Shown here: positions 50,107 through 59,352 of the stretch, piece after piece
How the letters are laid out: every line of letters starts with the position of its first letter
Numbering within the stretch: the stretch's first letter is position 1
The notes under the pieces: generated by a model
What the model was told of the DNA's origin: nothing
The model's input: only the letters and a program-made list of their open reading frames with translations
Database searches by the model: none
Program-made: the position numbers and the translations under genes
DNA from: Clostridium mobile
GTDB lineage: Bacteria; Bacillota; Clostridia; Clostridiales; Clostridiaceae
Direction: 5' to 3'
Length of the DNA: 64,000 nucleotides
NCBI RefSeq assembly: GCF_018918285.1
Contig: NZ_JAHLQF010000002.1
Span: forward strand, 682,001 to 746,000

Positions 50107-50230
50107 TATAAGTTTCTACAAAGATATTTTAGTTTAACAAACATAGAGCTAATCATATAGTGAAGCCGCCTCAAAAAGCGTTACTATTTCACTAAAAGAT
50201 TAGCTCTTCTATTTTTGTAAATTTTATAAG
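50107..50230 (+). repeat. Dispersed palindromic element, copy F
   Basis: Left flank TAAGTTTCTACAAAGATATT, inner arms TAGAGCTAATCATATAGTGAA and TTTCACTAAAAGATTAGCTC, and core GCCGCCTCAAAAAGCG. Unlike the other copies the arm reads AATCATATAG, with partial compensation (AAAAGATTAG) on the other side. The neighbouring bases 49923-50106 hold nothing else I recognise. Confidence 0.83.
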
Positions 50231-50280
50231 TCCTTATTGAAGCAAGACAGTATGATAAGCATTGCATATTATTTTTTTAT

Positions 50281-50327
50281 TTGACACAGATGTGCTTAAA
50301 GTATATAATGTGATGTATAGACATACA
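50281..50327 (+). promoter_or_regulatory. Consensus promoter and possible GntR operator
   Basis: TTGACA (50281-50286), 17 bp, TATAAT (50304-50309). Directly after it lies the short inverted repeat TGTAT-AGAC-ATACA (50314-50327), in the position expected for autoregulation by the YtrA-like repressor encoded next. Confidence 0.75.
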
Positions 50328-50344
50328 CAGTTAGGAGGGAGAGC

Positions 50345-50719
50345 TTGAATATTATAATATCGAATATTTCTGAGAAGCCCTTATATCAACAGATTAAGGA
50401 GCAGATCAAGGAAGCTATTCTAACAGGGGAGTTAAAGAATGGAGAGTTATTGCCATCTATCCGTAATCTTTCATCAGATATTAGAGTTAGTGTTTTAACT
50501 ATTCGTAGAGTATATGATGAGTTGGAAAAAGAGGGTTTTGTCTCTAGTCAAGCAGGCAAAGGAACTTTTGTATTAGCTGGAAATATAGATCTTATTAAAG
50601 ATAGTAGAAGGTTGATGGTGGAAGATAAGATGACGGATATGGTGTCAATGGCTAAATCAATAGGAATTAGTAAAAAAGAGCTTATAGACATGATGGACAT
50701 TATTTATGAGGAGGATTAA
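50345..50719 (+). CDS. GntR-family repressor, YtrA subfamily
   Basis: A 124-residue regulator: a GntR winged helix at ~1-70 (KPLYQQIKEQIKEAILTGEL, LLPSIRNLSSDIRVSVLTIR, YDELEKEGFVSSQAGKGTFV) plus a short C-terminal dimerisation tail of about 50 residues, the size typical of YtrA-type repressors of ABC transporter operons. The start is TTG behind AGGAGGGAGAGC. It is 3 bp from the ABC ATPase gene and should autoregulate the operon, often in response to cell-wall-active antibiotics in relatives. Confidence 0.92.
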   Translation: MNIIISNISEKPLYQQIKEQIKEAILTGELKNGELLPSIRNLSSDIRVSVLTIRRVYDELEKEGFVSSQAGKGTFVLAGNIDLIKDSRRLMVEDKMTDMVSMAKSIGISKKELIDMMDIIYEED

Positions 50720-50722
50720 GAC

Positions 50723-51577
50723 ATGGAAGATATACTTAAAGTTTCAGAGGTTTCAAAGAGTTTTGCCAATTTTAAGTTAGATAAGGTATCATTCAACATC
50801 AAAGAAAATTGCATCACAGGGTTTCTAGGTAAAAATGGTGCTGGCAAGACCACTATAATAAAGATTCTATTGGGATTGCTTAAAAAAGATAGTGGAGATA
50901 TTACCTTTTTTCCAAATAATCAGCAAATGGATAGATCCTTAATAAAAAATAAAATAGGTGTAGTCCTAGACGACGGATTCTTTTATGATAATTTGACTTT
51001 AACGGAAATGAAGAATCTAATTGCTTCAAGTTATAATGCATGGGATGAAGATAAATATCAAGAATTTTTAAGAGGATTTCGTTTAAATCCTAAGCAATCT
51101 ATATCAACATTATCTAAAGGAATGAAGCTTAAGTATTCTTTATCCTTAGCCTTATCTCATGGAGCAGATTTACTCATAATGGATGAACCTACTTCTGGGC
51201 TAGATCCAGAAATAAGAAAAGAATTGATGGATATACTTATTGAGTTTGTTCAAGAAAAAGGGAAGAGTGCTTTTTTCTCAACACATATTACTAGCGATTT
51301 AGAACGATGTGCAGATGAGATCATAATTATTGATGACGGGAGAATAGTTGAGCAAGTAGGCAAAGATGAGTTAATGGAATCTTATCGTCTAATGAAAGGA
51401 AGTTTAAAAGATTTAGAATCATTAAATCAAGAGTCTTTTAAAATTATCGATAAGACAAACTATGGATTCATAGGAATTACAAATCAGTTTCAGCCGATAA
51501 AATCCATAAATCCCAATATAGTTTTGGAAAGAGCGACATTAGAAGATATTTTTCTGTCAATGGTAGGGAGGGAGTAG
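50723..51577 (+). CDS. ABC transporter ATPase (YtrB-like)
   Basis: A 284-residue ABC-2 type ATPase: Walker A GFLGKNGAGKTTIIKI, Q-loop region GVVLDDGFFYDNLTL, signature STLSKGMKLKYSLSL, Walker B LLIMDEPTSGLD and the H-loop FFSTHITSDLERC. The C-terminal ~60 residues are a regulatory tail. It sits between the GntR repressor and the membrane protein gene. The transported substrate is unknown; homologues act in export or acetoin- and bacitracin-related processes. Confidence 0.92.
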   Translation: MEDILKVSEVSKSFANFKLDKVSFNIKENCITGFLGKNGAGKTTIIKILLGLLKKDSGDITFFPNNQQMDRSLIKNKIGVVLDDGFFYDNLTLTEMKNLIASSYNAWDEDKYQEFLRGFRLNPKQSISTLSKGMKLKYSLSLALSHGADLLIMDEPTSGLDPEIRKELMDILIEFVQEKGKSAFFSTHITSDLERCADEIIIIDDGRIVEQVGKDELMESYRLMKGSLKDLESLNQESFKIIDKTNYGFIGITNQFQPIKSINPNIVLERATLEDIFLSMVGRE

Positions 51578-51578
51578 A

Positions 51579-52235
51579 ATGAGAGAGATTTATAATTTGA
51601 TAAAAAAAGACTTTTTGATGGTTAAGAAACTTATATTACCTATTTCTGCATTTATTGTGGCAGCTCCTATATTTATATCTTATAGAACACCTTTTTTTCA
51701 ACAATATGGAGATGTTTTATATTCAGTATTGGCTTTAACCATAACATTTATGGTTTATCATGCAATATCAATGGAAGAGATGAAGCAAAAAGGCGATATC
51801 TACCTAAGAATAACACCTATGCCGATGATTAAGATTGTTCTTGCAAAATACATACTAATAATAACAACCTTTTTGATAACAACAGCGCTATATCTGATGA
51901 TATCATATATTCCCCTAACTTATGTTGGCAACGTGGATGTGAAGAGTATTATAGCCACTTTTACAATAATAGCATTATTTTTTGGATTTTATATACCTCT
52001 GACTTTTAAATTTGGCTATGTAAAGTTACAGGTATTAAGCGCAGGAATAATGTTCATTTCGCCATTTGTGGTTCCATTTATTATGAAGTACTTAGGTAGT
52101 GACTTCTTGCTGCTGGCCTATTTCAAAAGTAGTCCAATGTGGAAGATTACTACAACTGCTTTATTAATTGCATTTATTGCAGTTATCAGTGGTACCATGT
52201 TATCAAATTCAATTATTAAAAATAAAGAGTATTAA
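51579..52235 (+). CDS. ABC-2 type transporter permease
   Basis: A 218-residue membrane protein with six hydrophobic helices, the size and shape of ABC2_membrane_5-type permeases (LIKKDFLMVKKLILPISAFI, FMVYHAISMEEMKQKGDIYL, RITPMPMIKIVLAKYILIIT). It starts at ATG one base after the ATPase stop, behind GGGAGGGAGTAG. It forms the membrane part of the YtrA-regulated exporter. Confidence 0.88.
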   Translation: MREIYNLIKKDFLMVKKLILPISAFIVAAPIFISYRTPFFQQYGDVLYSVLALTITFMVYHAISMEEMKQKGDIYLRITPMPMIKIVLAKYILIITTFLITTALYLMISYIPLTYVGNVDVKSIIATFTIIALFFGFYIPLTFKFGYVKLQVLSAGIMFISPFVVPFIMKYLGSDFLLLAYFKSSPMWKITTTALLIAFIAVISGTMLSNSIIKNKEY

Positions 52236-52248
52236 AGAAGGTGATGCT

Positions 52249-52620
52249 ATGAGCAGAAATATAGAATCTATATTAGCTATATTACTTTTTAGCATGGCAT
52301 CAGCTACTTCCATAGTATACTCTGCATATCAATTTATCAGTTTTATGTTAAATAAAAATCGTATAAACTATACTATGTCAACGATCATCGATACAAAAAC
52401 TGCTTTTCCTGAATCTATGAAAAAGAATAATTCTACATGGGCTATGGTAAGGTTTAGAGTAAACGAGAAAGAATATGTTTCTTCAAGTTGGATTCAGGTG
52501 TCAATGAATGTATTAGTAGGGGATGAAATTAGAATAGCTTATTTTAAAGATAATCCTAGCGAAATATTTACCCCTAACTTAAATAAAGCAGCGATTTTCT
52601 TTTTGATTGGAATCGCGTGA
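52249..52620 (+). CDS. DUF3592-like membrane protein with premature stop
   Basis: A 123-residue protein with a helix at ~8-33 and the DUF3592-type beta domain (YTMSTIIDTKTAFPESMKKN, WAMVRFRVNEKEYVSSSWIQ, GDEIRIAYFKDNPSEIFTPN). The second transmembrane helix starts AAIFFLIGIA and is cut by TGA at 52618-52620. The frame continues without interruption as MTVMFYIKSKQ up to TAG at 52654-52656, which would complete the helix and its basic end. It was probably longer by 12 codons before a nonsense change. The start is ATG 52249 behind GAAGGTGA; it is the last gene of the GntR operon. Confidence 0.75.
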   Translation: MSRNIESILAILLFSMASATSIVYSAYQFISFMLNKNRINYTMSTIIDTKTAFPESMKKNNSTWAMVRFRVNEKEYVSSSWIQVSMNVLVGDEIRIAYFKDNPSEIFTPNLNKAAIFFLIGIA

Positions 52621-52658
52621 ATGACGGTTATGTTTTATATAAAGTCAAAACAATAGAG

Positions 52659-52700
52659 TGGCAGTCATACGAGTTACAACTTATATGGCTGCCGTTATTA
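52659..52700 (+). terminator. Probable terminator of the GntR-ABC operon
   Basis: GGCAGTCATA (52660-52669) pairs with TATGGCTGCC (52684-52693). The T tail is weak (GTTATTATTTT). Confidence 0.6.
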
Positions 52701-52899
52701 TTTTATCTTCATTATCTTATCTTAAAGCCTCTTTCATATTAAACAGGATAATCAATATCAAGCCTGCTGCGAAAACCTAATATTGCGAAAAGCCTATCTT
52801 TTATGTAACCATTATTAATTATATTGAATATCATTATAATAGAAAAATAAAAATATCCTTAGAAAAATATTTTAAAAGCAGTTATAAGGAGGAGTAAAA

Positions 52900-53427
52900 A
52901 TGCCTAATTCAAATAACTCAACAACTTTCCAGTGCTTCCTGATAACCTTTGAAGGACTTGGTCTTAATAATTTTGATCCTGTTCCTTCAATTGATGCTGG
53001 TTTTACAACGGCATCTTTTCCAGGCTGGGTTGCTCTTCTCCCAATTAGTTCAGGTGGTACAGGCAATATAGCTAATTTACCTTCACCAATAACAACAATT
53101 TTCTTTAAAGATGCACCTGATTCCCGGGATATAACCTTTACTAATCCGATTGCCTCCATTGACTTAAAATATGTTTCAACAGATACAGTCACAATGCAGG
53201 CATTTGATGCATCCAATAATCTTCTTGCAACAGTATCAGCACCAGGGAACTTTGTTCCTCCTACTCTTGACAATTGGGAGCCTTTGGGAATCAATCTATC
53301 TTCGAATGTAATTTCTAGAATAACATTTACAGGGCCTATAAGCAATTTTGCCATAGACAATGTAAATATATGTATAGTTACAGCCAACAGAGGACTTTCA
53401 TGTGAAGCTTTTCAGGAGATTTTATAA
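52900..53427 (+). CDS. Beta-rich protein of unknown function, unusual composition
   Basis: A 175-residue protein rich in Ser, Thr, Asn, Pro and Phe with predicted beta strands throughout (FQCFLITFEGLGLNNFDPVP, SPITTIFFKDAPDSRDITFT, SISRITFTGPISNFAIDNVN-like segment near 145-165). It resembles lectin-like or PEP-CTERM-associated jelly-roll domains, but there is no signal peptide or anchor. The codons contain more C-ending forms than the neighbours, which suggests recent acquisition. ATG follows AAGGAGGAGTAAAA, so it is well translated. It stands alone. Confidence 0.65.
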   Translation: MPNSNNSTTFQCFLITFEGLGLNNFDPVPSIDAGFTTASFPGWVALLPISSGGTGNIANLPSPITTIFFKDAPDSRDITFTNPIASIDLKYVSTDTVTMQAFDASNNLLATVSAPGNFVPPTLDNWEPLGINLSSNVISRITFTGPISNFAIDNVNICIVTANRGLSCEAFQEIL

Positions 53428-53487
53428 GAAGATAGATAAATAATTTAATAAAATAGTAATGAATTTATGGATATATCCTATAAAGGG

Positions 53488-53536
53488 CAGATAATAACCT
53501 TTTTAATTTACCTAAAGGTTGTTATCTGTTTTAATT
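53488..53536 (+). terminator. Rho-independent terminator
   Basis: CAGATAATAACCTTT pairs with AAAGGTTGTTATCTG, followed by TTTTAATTTT. Confidence 0.85.
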
Positions 53537-53647
53537 TTATATATGAGTAATAAGTATTACAATTTTTATCTTCAGGGACATAAGATGGAATTATTACATA
53601 TATTGGTTATGTAGGTGGTGCGTAATATTATGTGAGGAGGAAAGAAT

Positions 53648-54409
53648 TTGGGTAGGCTAAAACCAGAAAAACTTTCAGTGGAATTTAGAAAAGGTGTTAC
53701 CCCAAAAGAACCAATCATACCAAGACGTTATACATTGACCCATTGTGACAGTACGGCAGAACTTTTTTTAACAATTGGAGAGGAATATGCGCGTGATAAG
53801 ATCAATCCAATGAGAGATGAAGTTTTTGGAGAATGGGTTCAGGTTGATGGTAAATGTATATACAATGTATATTTATATCTAGATGGCGGTGAGTTTACAT
53901 TCACGGTAATATCTATTAGAGATGGTATATTTAGGCGGGAGTTGCCATTGGCTCTAGAAGCTATAAGGTACGGAGATAGTGAATTTTTTAAAATTCATCC
54001 AGAGTTAAATAATGCCCCAATAATGGTATATTTCCAATCAAGTGATCCTCGATATAATAAAGTTGAAAATTGGGGATGCTTTTCACAATATGATAGTAGG
54101 ACTGTGCTTATAGATGAGAAAAAATTTAGAGTAAGTAATAAAGAAGAGGGAACAATAGTAACACTTTTAAATCCATATATAGAAAATGTGATTTTTAGAA
54201 TTTATGGCAGAAATGAAAGATTTTGTTTAGCGGAGGTAGAAATAGGAGGAATAGAAGAGGTAAAAACAAGTGATAGGTGCAGACCTAATTATGATGTGTT
54301 TGTAACTTTAAAAGTGGGAAATGATCCTCGTCCTCTTCCTAATCTTATTATAGGATTCAGAATAATGCCAAATAGAATAGTGGTTCAAAGTGTAAGACAG
54401 CCGAGATAA
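53648..54409 (+). CDS. STAY-GREEN family protein (Mg-dechelatase homologue) with C-terminal extension
   Basis: Residues ~1-150 match the staygreen family: LKPEKLSVEFRKGVTPKEPI, IPRRYTLTHCDSTAELFLTI, and YARDKINPMRDEVFGEWVQV. In plants these proteins remove Mg from chlorophyll a; bacterial homologues have been shown to have dechelatase activity. A further ~100 residues (FSQYDSRTVLIDEKKFRVSN, RIYGRNERFCLAEVEIGGIE) form a beta-rich domain I do not recognise. The host should lack chlorophyll, so the substrate is probably another metallated compound. TTG 53648 follows GAGGAGGAAAG. It is monocistronic with its own terminator. Confidence 0.85.
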   Translation: MGRLKPEKLSVEFRKGVTPKEPIIPRRYTLTHCDSTAELFLTIGEEYARDKINPMRDEVFGEWVQVDGKCIYNVYLYLDGGEFTFTVISIRDGIFRRELPLALEAIRYGDSEFFKIHPELNNAPIMVYFQSSDPRYNKVENWGCFSQYDSRTVLIDEKKFRVSNKEEGTIVTLLNPYIENVIFRIYGRNERFCLAEVEIGGIEEVKTSDRCRPNYDVFVTLKVGNDPRPLPNLIIGFRIMPNRIVVQSVRQPR

Positions 54410-54422
54410 TAGAAAAAATTTA

Positions 54423-54461
54423 AAGCTTTAGATAGGAATTTACCTTGTCTAAAGTTTTTAT
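54423..54461 (+). terminator. Rho-independent terminator after the staygreen gene
   Basis: CTTTAGATAGG pairs imperfectly with CCTTGTCTAAAG, followed by TTTTTATTT. Confidence 0.75.
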
Positions 54462-54574
54462 TTATTAAGCGAAAAAGGAATATTTACAAATAAAATTAAA
54501 AATTTTTTGGTTTTTTCACACAAAAGATGTAAAATAATATAAAATTATAATTAAAAAGTATGGGGGTAATATAA

Positions 54575-56020
54575 ATGTATGATGTTATTATTATAGGTGC
54601 AGGTGTAATGGGTTGTGCAATTGCAAGAGAGCTTTCAAAATATAAATTAGATGTTTGTCTTATTGAAAAGGAAGAGGATGTATCAAACGGGGCATCAAAA
54701 GCAAATAGTGGAATAGTCCATGGAGGATATGCAGCAAAGTATGGAACCCTTAAGGGAGAACTCTGCATTAAAGGGAATAGTATGTATAGACAATTAGAAG
54801 AGGAGCTCAATTTCGGGTTTAGACAACCAGGGGGACTTGTGGTAGCATTTACAGATGAGGATATGGAAAAAATAAAAGAGCTTTATGAAAATGGATTAAA
54901 GATTGGATGTACTGACCTTGAGATAATAGATAGTAATAAAACAAAAGAATTAGAGCCTCATATAAATCCTGATGTTAAGGGGGCACTATATGCAAAAAGT
55001 GTAGGAGTTACTTCTCCTTATGAACTTACAATAGCTCTTGCTGAAAACGCTCTTGCAAACGGTGTTGAGCTTAAACTAGAGACAAAAGTTTTAGGAATAG
55101 AAAAGTCAGAAGATCACTTTACTATAAAAACAAACAATGGGAATATACAAAGTAAATATATAATAAATTCAGCGGGACTTTTTAGCGATGAAATAGCAAA
55201 AATGGTTGGAATAGATGATTTTGAGATACTTCCAAGAAGAGGGCAATATATAATCCTTGGAAAAGAGCAGGGGCACCTTGTAAATAAAGTTGTTTTCCAA
55301 GTGCCAACTGTAAAGGGCAAGGGAATATTGGTTACAACAACATACCATGGAAACTTCATGATAGGTCCAAATGCCGAAGAAGTAGATGAGAAATATGACG
55401 TTGCAACTACTATGGAAAGTCTTGAAAAAGTAATAGAAACAGCTAGAAAATCCATAGGGGATTTTGATATAAAAAGAGCACTTGCAACATATTCAGGTAT
55501 CAGATCTGTAAGTAGTACAGGAGATTTTATAATAGGTGAAACAAAGGTGAAGGGATTTATAAATGTTGCTGGAATTGATTCTCCAGGGCTTACATCCTCA
55601 CCTGCAATAGCAGAAAAAGTTACTGGGATACTTGAGTCATCAGGACTTGAACTTATGAGAAAAGAAAACTTTAATCCCTATAGAAAAGCTATAATTGTAA
55701 AAAAAGACAGTAGTTTTGATGGAAAAATAGACCATGAAGTACCAGAAAAAAATATAATCTGTAGATGTGAAAGAGTAACTGAAGCTGAGATAATAGATGC
55801 AATGAGAAGAGGTATACCTGTAAAATCTATAGATGCAATAAAAAGACGTACAAGAGCAGGAATGGGAATATGCCAAGGAAATTTCTGTAGACCAAGGGTT
55901 AGAGGAATAATATCAAGGGAAACAGGGATACCAGAAGAGGAAATTACACAGAGAGGAAAAGAGTCAAGTCCAGCACCAGAAAGGGTAGATATTAGACTTG
56001 TAAGGAAGTGCGATAAATAG
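54575..56020 (+). CDS. FAD-dependent glycerol-3-phosphate dehydrogenase, GlpA-like, copy 1
   Basis: A 481-residue flavoenzyme. It begins with the FAD-binding Rossmann motif VIIIGAGVMGCAIARELSKY, continues with the DAO-fold block NGASKANSGIVHGGYAAKYG and the substrate-side GIRSVSSTGDFIIG. The last ~90 residues hold a BFD-like [2Fe-2S] domain with cysteines in ICRCERVTEAEIID and GICQGNFCRPRV. It oxidises glycerol-3-phosphate to dihydroxyacetone phosphate in anaerobic glycerol use. It lies just before the GlpP regulator and is paralogous to the gene at 59353-60786. ATG 54575 follows GGGGGTAATATAA. Confidence 0.87.
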   Translation: MYDVIIIGAGVMGCAIARELSKYKLDVCLIEKEEDVSNGASKANSGIVHGGYAAKYGTLKGELCIKGNSMYRQLEEELNFGFRQPGGLVVAFTDEDMEKIKELYENGLKIGCTDLEIIDSNKTKELEPHINPDVKGALYAKSVGVTSPYELTIALAENALANGVELKLETKVLGIEKSEDHFTIKTNNGNIQSKYIINSAGLFSDEIAKMVGIDDFEILPRRGQYIILGKEQGHLVNKVVFQVPTVKGKGILVTTTYHGNFMIGPNAEEVDEKYDVATTMESLEKVIETARKSIGDFDIKRALATYSGIRSVSSTGDFIIGETKVKGFINVAGIDSPGLTSSPAIAEKVTGILESSGLELMRKENFNPYRKAIIVKKDSSFDGKIDHEVPEKNIICRCERVTEAEIIDAMRRGIPVKSIDAIKRRTRAGMGICQGNFCRPRVRGIISRETGIPEEEITQRGKESSPAPERVDIRLVRKCDK

Positions 56021-56122
56021 ACATATGAATAAACGTTAATTATCTATGTAGTTTGTGTAAAAACAAGTAAAATAAGAATATGTACCATAAACTACAGGAG
56101 ATATTATGAAGAGGTGAAAGCA

Positions 56123-56689
56123 TTGGAAAAGGAATTTTTTGATAGAATACAATTAAATCCTATTGTTGCAGCAGTGAGTAATGTTAAAAAACTTGATGAA
56201 GCAATAGAATCTCCCTGTGAAATAATATTTCTTTTAACAGGAGATATTTTTAATCTTGAGGATATAATAAAAAAAGTTAAAGAAAATGGGAAGAATATAT
56301 ATGTGCATATAGATTTAGTAGATGGATTTTCTAAGAATTTAACCACTTTGAAATATATCAGTAAAAAAACCGATGCGGATGGAATAATTACAACAAAGAG
56401 CAGTTTCATACGACCTGCCAAGGAAATGGGTTTATTTACTATACAAAGATTATTTATGCTAGATTCACTATCATTAGATTCAGGAATTGAATCCATAAAA
56501 GTTACTAGGCCCAACGCTGTTGAAATTATGCCAGGTATTATGCCTAAAATTACAGAAAAAATATATAACGAAACTAGCATTCCAATTATAACCGGTGGAT
56601 TGATAATGGATAAAGATGATGTAATACAAAATCTTAAATCTGGTGCAGTGGGTATATCCACAACTAAAAAAGAAATATGGTATTTGTAA
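56123..56689 (+). CDS. glpP: Glycerol uptake operon antiterminator
   Basis: A 188-residue GlpP protein: NPIVAAVSNVKKLDEAIESP at the start, NIYVHIDLVDGFSKNLTTLK, TTKSSFIRPAKEMGLFTIQR and the C-terminal VEIMPGIMPKITEKIYNETS with SIPIITGGLIMDKDDVI. GlpP binds glycerol-3-phosphate and mRNA and lets transcription pass a leader terminator. A fitting terminator lies at 56790-56843, between this gene and glpF. I place the start at TTG 56123, six bases after GAGGTG; a GTG at 56114 is in that site. Confidence 0.93.
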   Translation: MEKEFFDRIQLNPIVAAVSNVKKLDEAIESPCEIIFLLTGDIFNLEDIIKKVKENGKNIYVHIDLVDGFSKNLTTLKYISKKTDADGIITTKSSFIRPAKEMGLFTIQRLFMLDSLSLDSGIESIKVTRPNAVEIMPGIMPKITEKIYNETSIPIITGGLIMDKDDVIQNLKSGAVGISTTKKEIWYL

Positions 56690-56705
56690 ATGTTTAAATA
56701 ATGGG

Positions 56706-56734
56706 TTGACAAGCATTCAGACTCATGATAGAAT
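56706..56734 (+). promoter_or_regulatory. glpF-glpK promoter
   Basis: TTGACA (56706-56711), 17 bp, TAGAAT (56729-56734). It lies right after glpP and directs a leader of about 215 bases that contains a terminator. Confidence 0.8.
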
Positions 56735-56789
56735 TAAGAAAAAGTATAGAAGATTTAGAAAATTTTATATTTAAAAGGCGAGAGAAATG

Positions 56790-56843
56790 AGAGCCACACT
56801 ATAGGACCTATGTAAAGTAGGTTTTGGTTAGTGTGGCTTTTTG
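56790..56843 (+). terminator. Leader terminator, likely target of GlpP antitermination
   Basis: AGCCACACTA (56792-56801) pairs with TAGTGTGGCT (56829-56838), with an inner ACCTA...TAGGT stem, followed by TTTTTG. It is placed between a strong promoter and glpF, next to glpP, as in known GlpP-controlled leaders. Confidence 0.85.
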
Positions 56844-56956
56844 TTTTGATTTTTTAAAGTACTTAAAGTAACAAAGTTTACACAGGGGAATAATTGTATA
56901 TTTTTCTGGAAAATACCTTCCAGAATTTTATAAAATTAATTTAGGGGGGAATTAAA

Positions 56957-57685
56957 ATGTCAAACATGGCATTGTATTCAGCAGAGTTTTTAGGTACAGT
57001 AATCTTAATATTACTAGGTAGTGGAGTTGTTGCCAATGTATCTTTGAAAAAATCAAAAGCGGAAGGAGGAGGCTGGATAGTTGTAACCGCAGCATGGGGG
57101 TTTGCTGTTGCTATAGCTGCATATACAACAGGATGGATAAGTGGAGCTCATCTAAATCCTGCATTAACCATAGCTTTTGCTGTGATTGGAAATCTTAAGT
57201 GGAGCTTAGTGCCAGGATATATAATAGCGCAACTTTTAGGAGCTATTGTAGGAGCGAGCATTACTTATGTTACCTTCAAAGACCACTTTAGAATCACAGA
57301 AGATGCTGATGCAAAGTTAGGGGTATTTTGTACAGCACCTGCTATTAGAAACACTGTATCAAATTTAATAACGGAAGCCGTTGGAACTGCTATGTTGGTT
57401 TTAGGTATACTAGGAATTAACAATGGTAGTAACAATGTAGGAGCTTTAAGCGCATTATTAGCAGGAATTTTAGTTTGGGTAATAGGATTAAGTTTAGGTG
57501 GACCTACAGGATATGCTATAAATCCAGCAAGGGATTTAGGACCAAGAATTGCTCATGCTATTTTACCAATACCAGGCAAGAGAGACTCTGATTGGAGTTA
57601 TGCCTTTATTCCTGTAATTGGACCGATTATAGGAGGAACAATAGGAGCACTAATATATCAATTTTTCACAACTCTATGGGTATAA
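56957..57685 (+). CDS. glpF: Glycerol uptake facilitator
   Basis: A 242-residue aquaglyceroporin with six helices and the two NPA-type loops: SGAHLNPALTIAF and GYAINPARDLGPRIAH, the aspartate after NPAR being typical of glycerol facilitators. It starts at ATG behind AGGGGGG and lies 30 bp before glpK, in the order seen in many Firmicutes. Expression should depend on GlpP passing the leader terminator. Confidence 0.95.
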   Translation: MSNMALYSAEFLGTVILILLGSGVVANVSLKKSKAEGGGWIVVTAAWGFAVAIAAYTTGWISGAHLNPALTIAFAVIGNLKWSLVPGYIIAQLLGAIVGASITYVTFKDHFRITEDADAKLGVFCTAPAIRNTVSNLITEAVGTAMLVLGILGINNGSNNVGALSALLAGILVWVIGLSLGGPTGYAINPARDLGPRIAHAILPIPGKRDSDWSYAFIPVIGPIIGGTIGALIYQFFTTLWV

Positions 57686-57703
57686 ATTAAAATGAAAAAT
57701 TAA

Positions 57704-59215
<1,512 letters not shown>

Positions 59216-59258
59216 GATATTTGAAATAAGATAATTAATATTATATTTTGTGCTTGAG

Positions 59259-59318
59259 ATAAAGAGAGGCATGCTAAAAACCTATGAAAAATGGGGTTAT
59301 TTGGCATGACTTTCTATT
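59259..59318 (+). terminator. Possible hairpin between glpK and the second GlpA gene
   Basis: GGCATGCTAAAAACC pairs imperfectly with GGTTATTTGGCATG, followed by TTTCTATTTT. It may give partial termination. Confidence 0.45.
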
Positions 59319-59352
59319 TTACAAAAATTATGAAGCATTAGGAGGGATGAAC

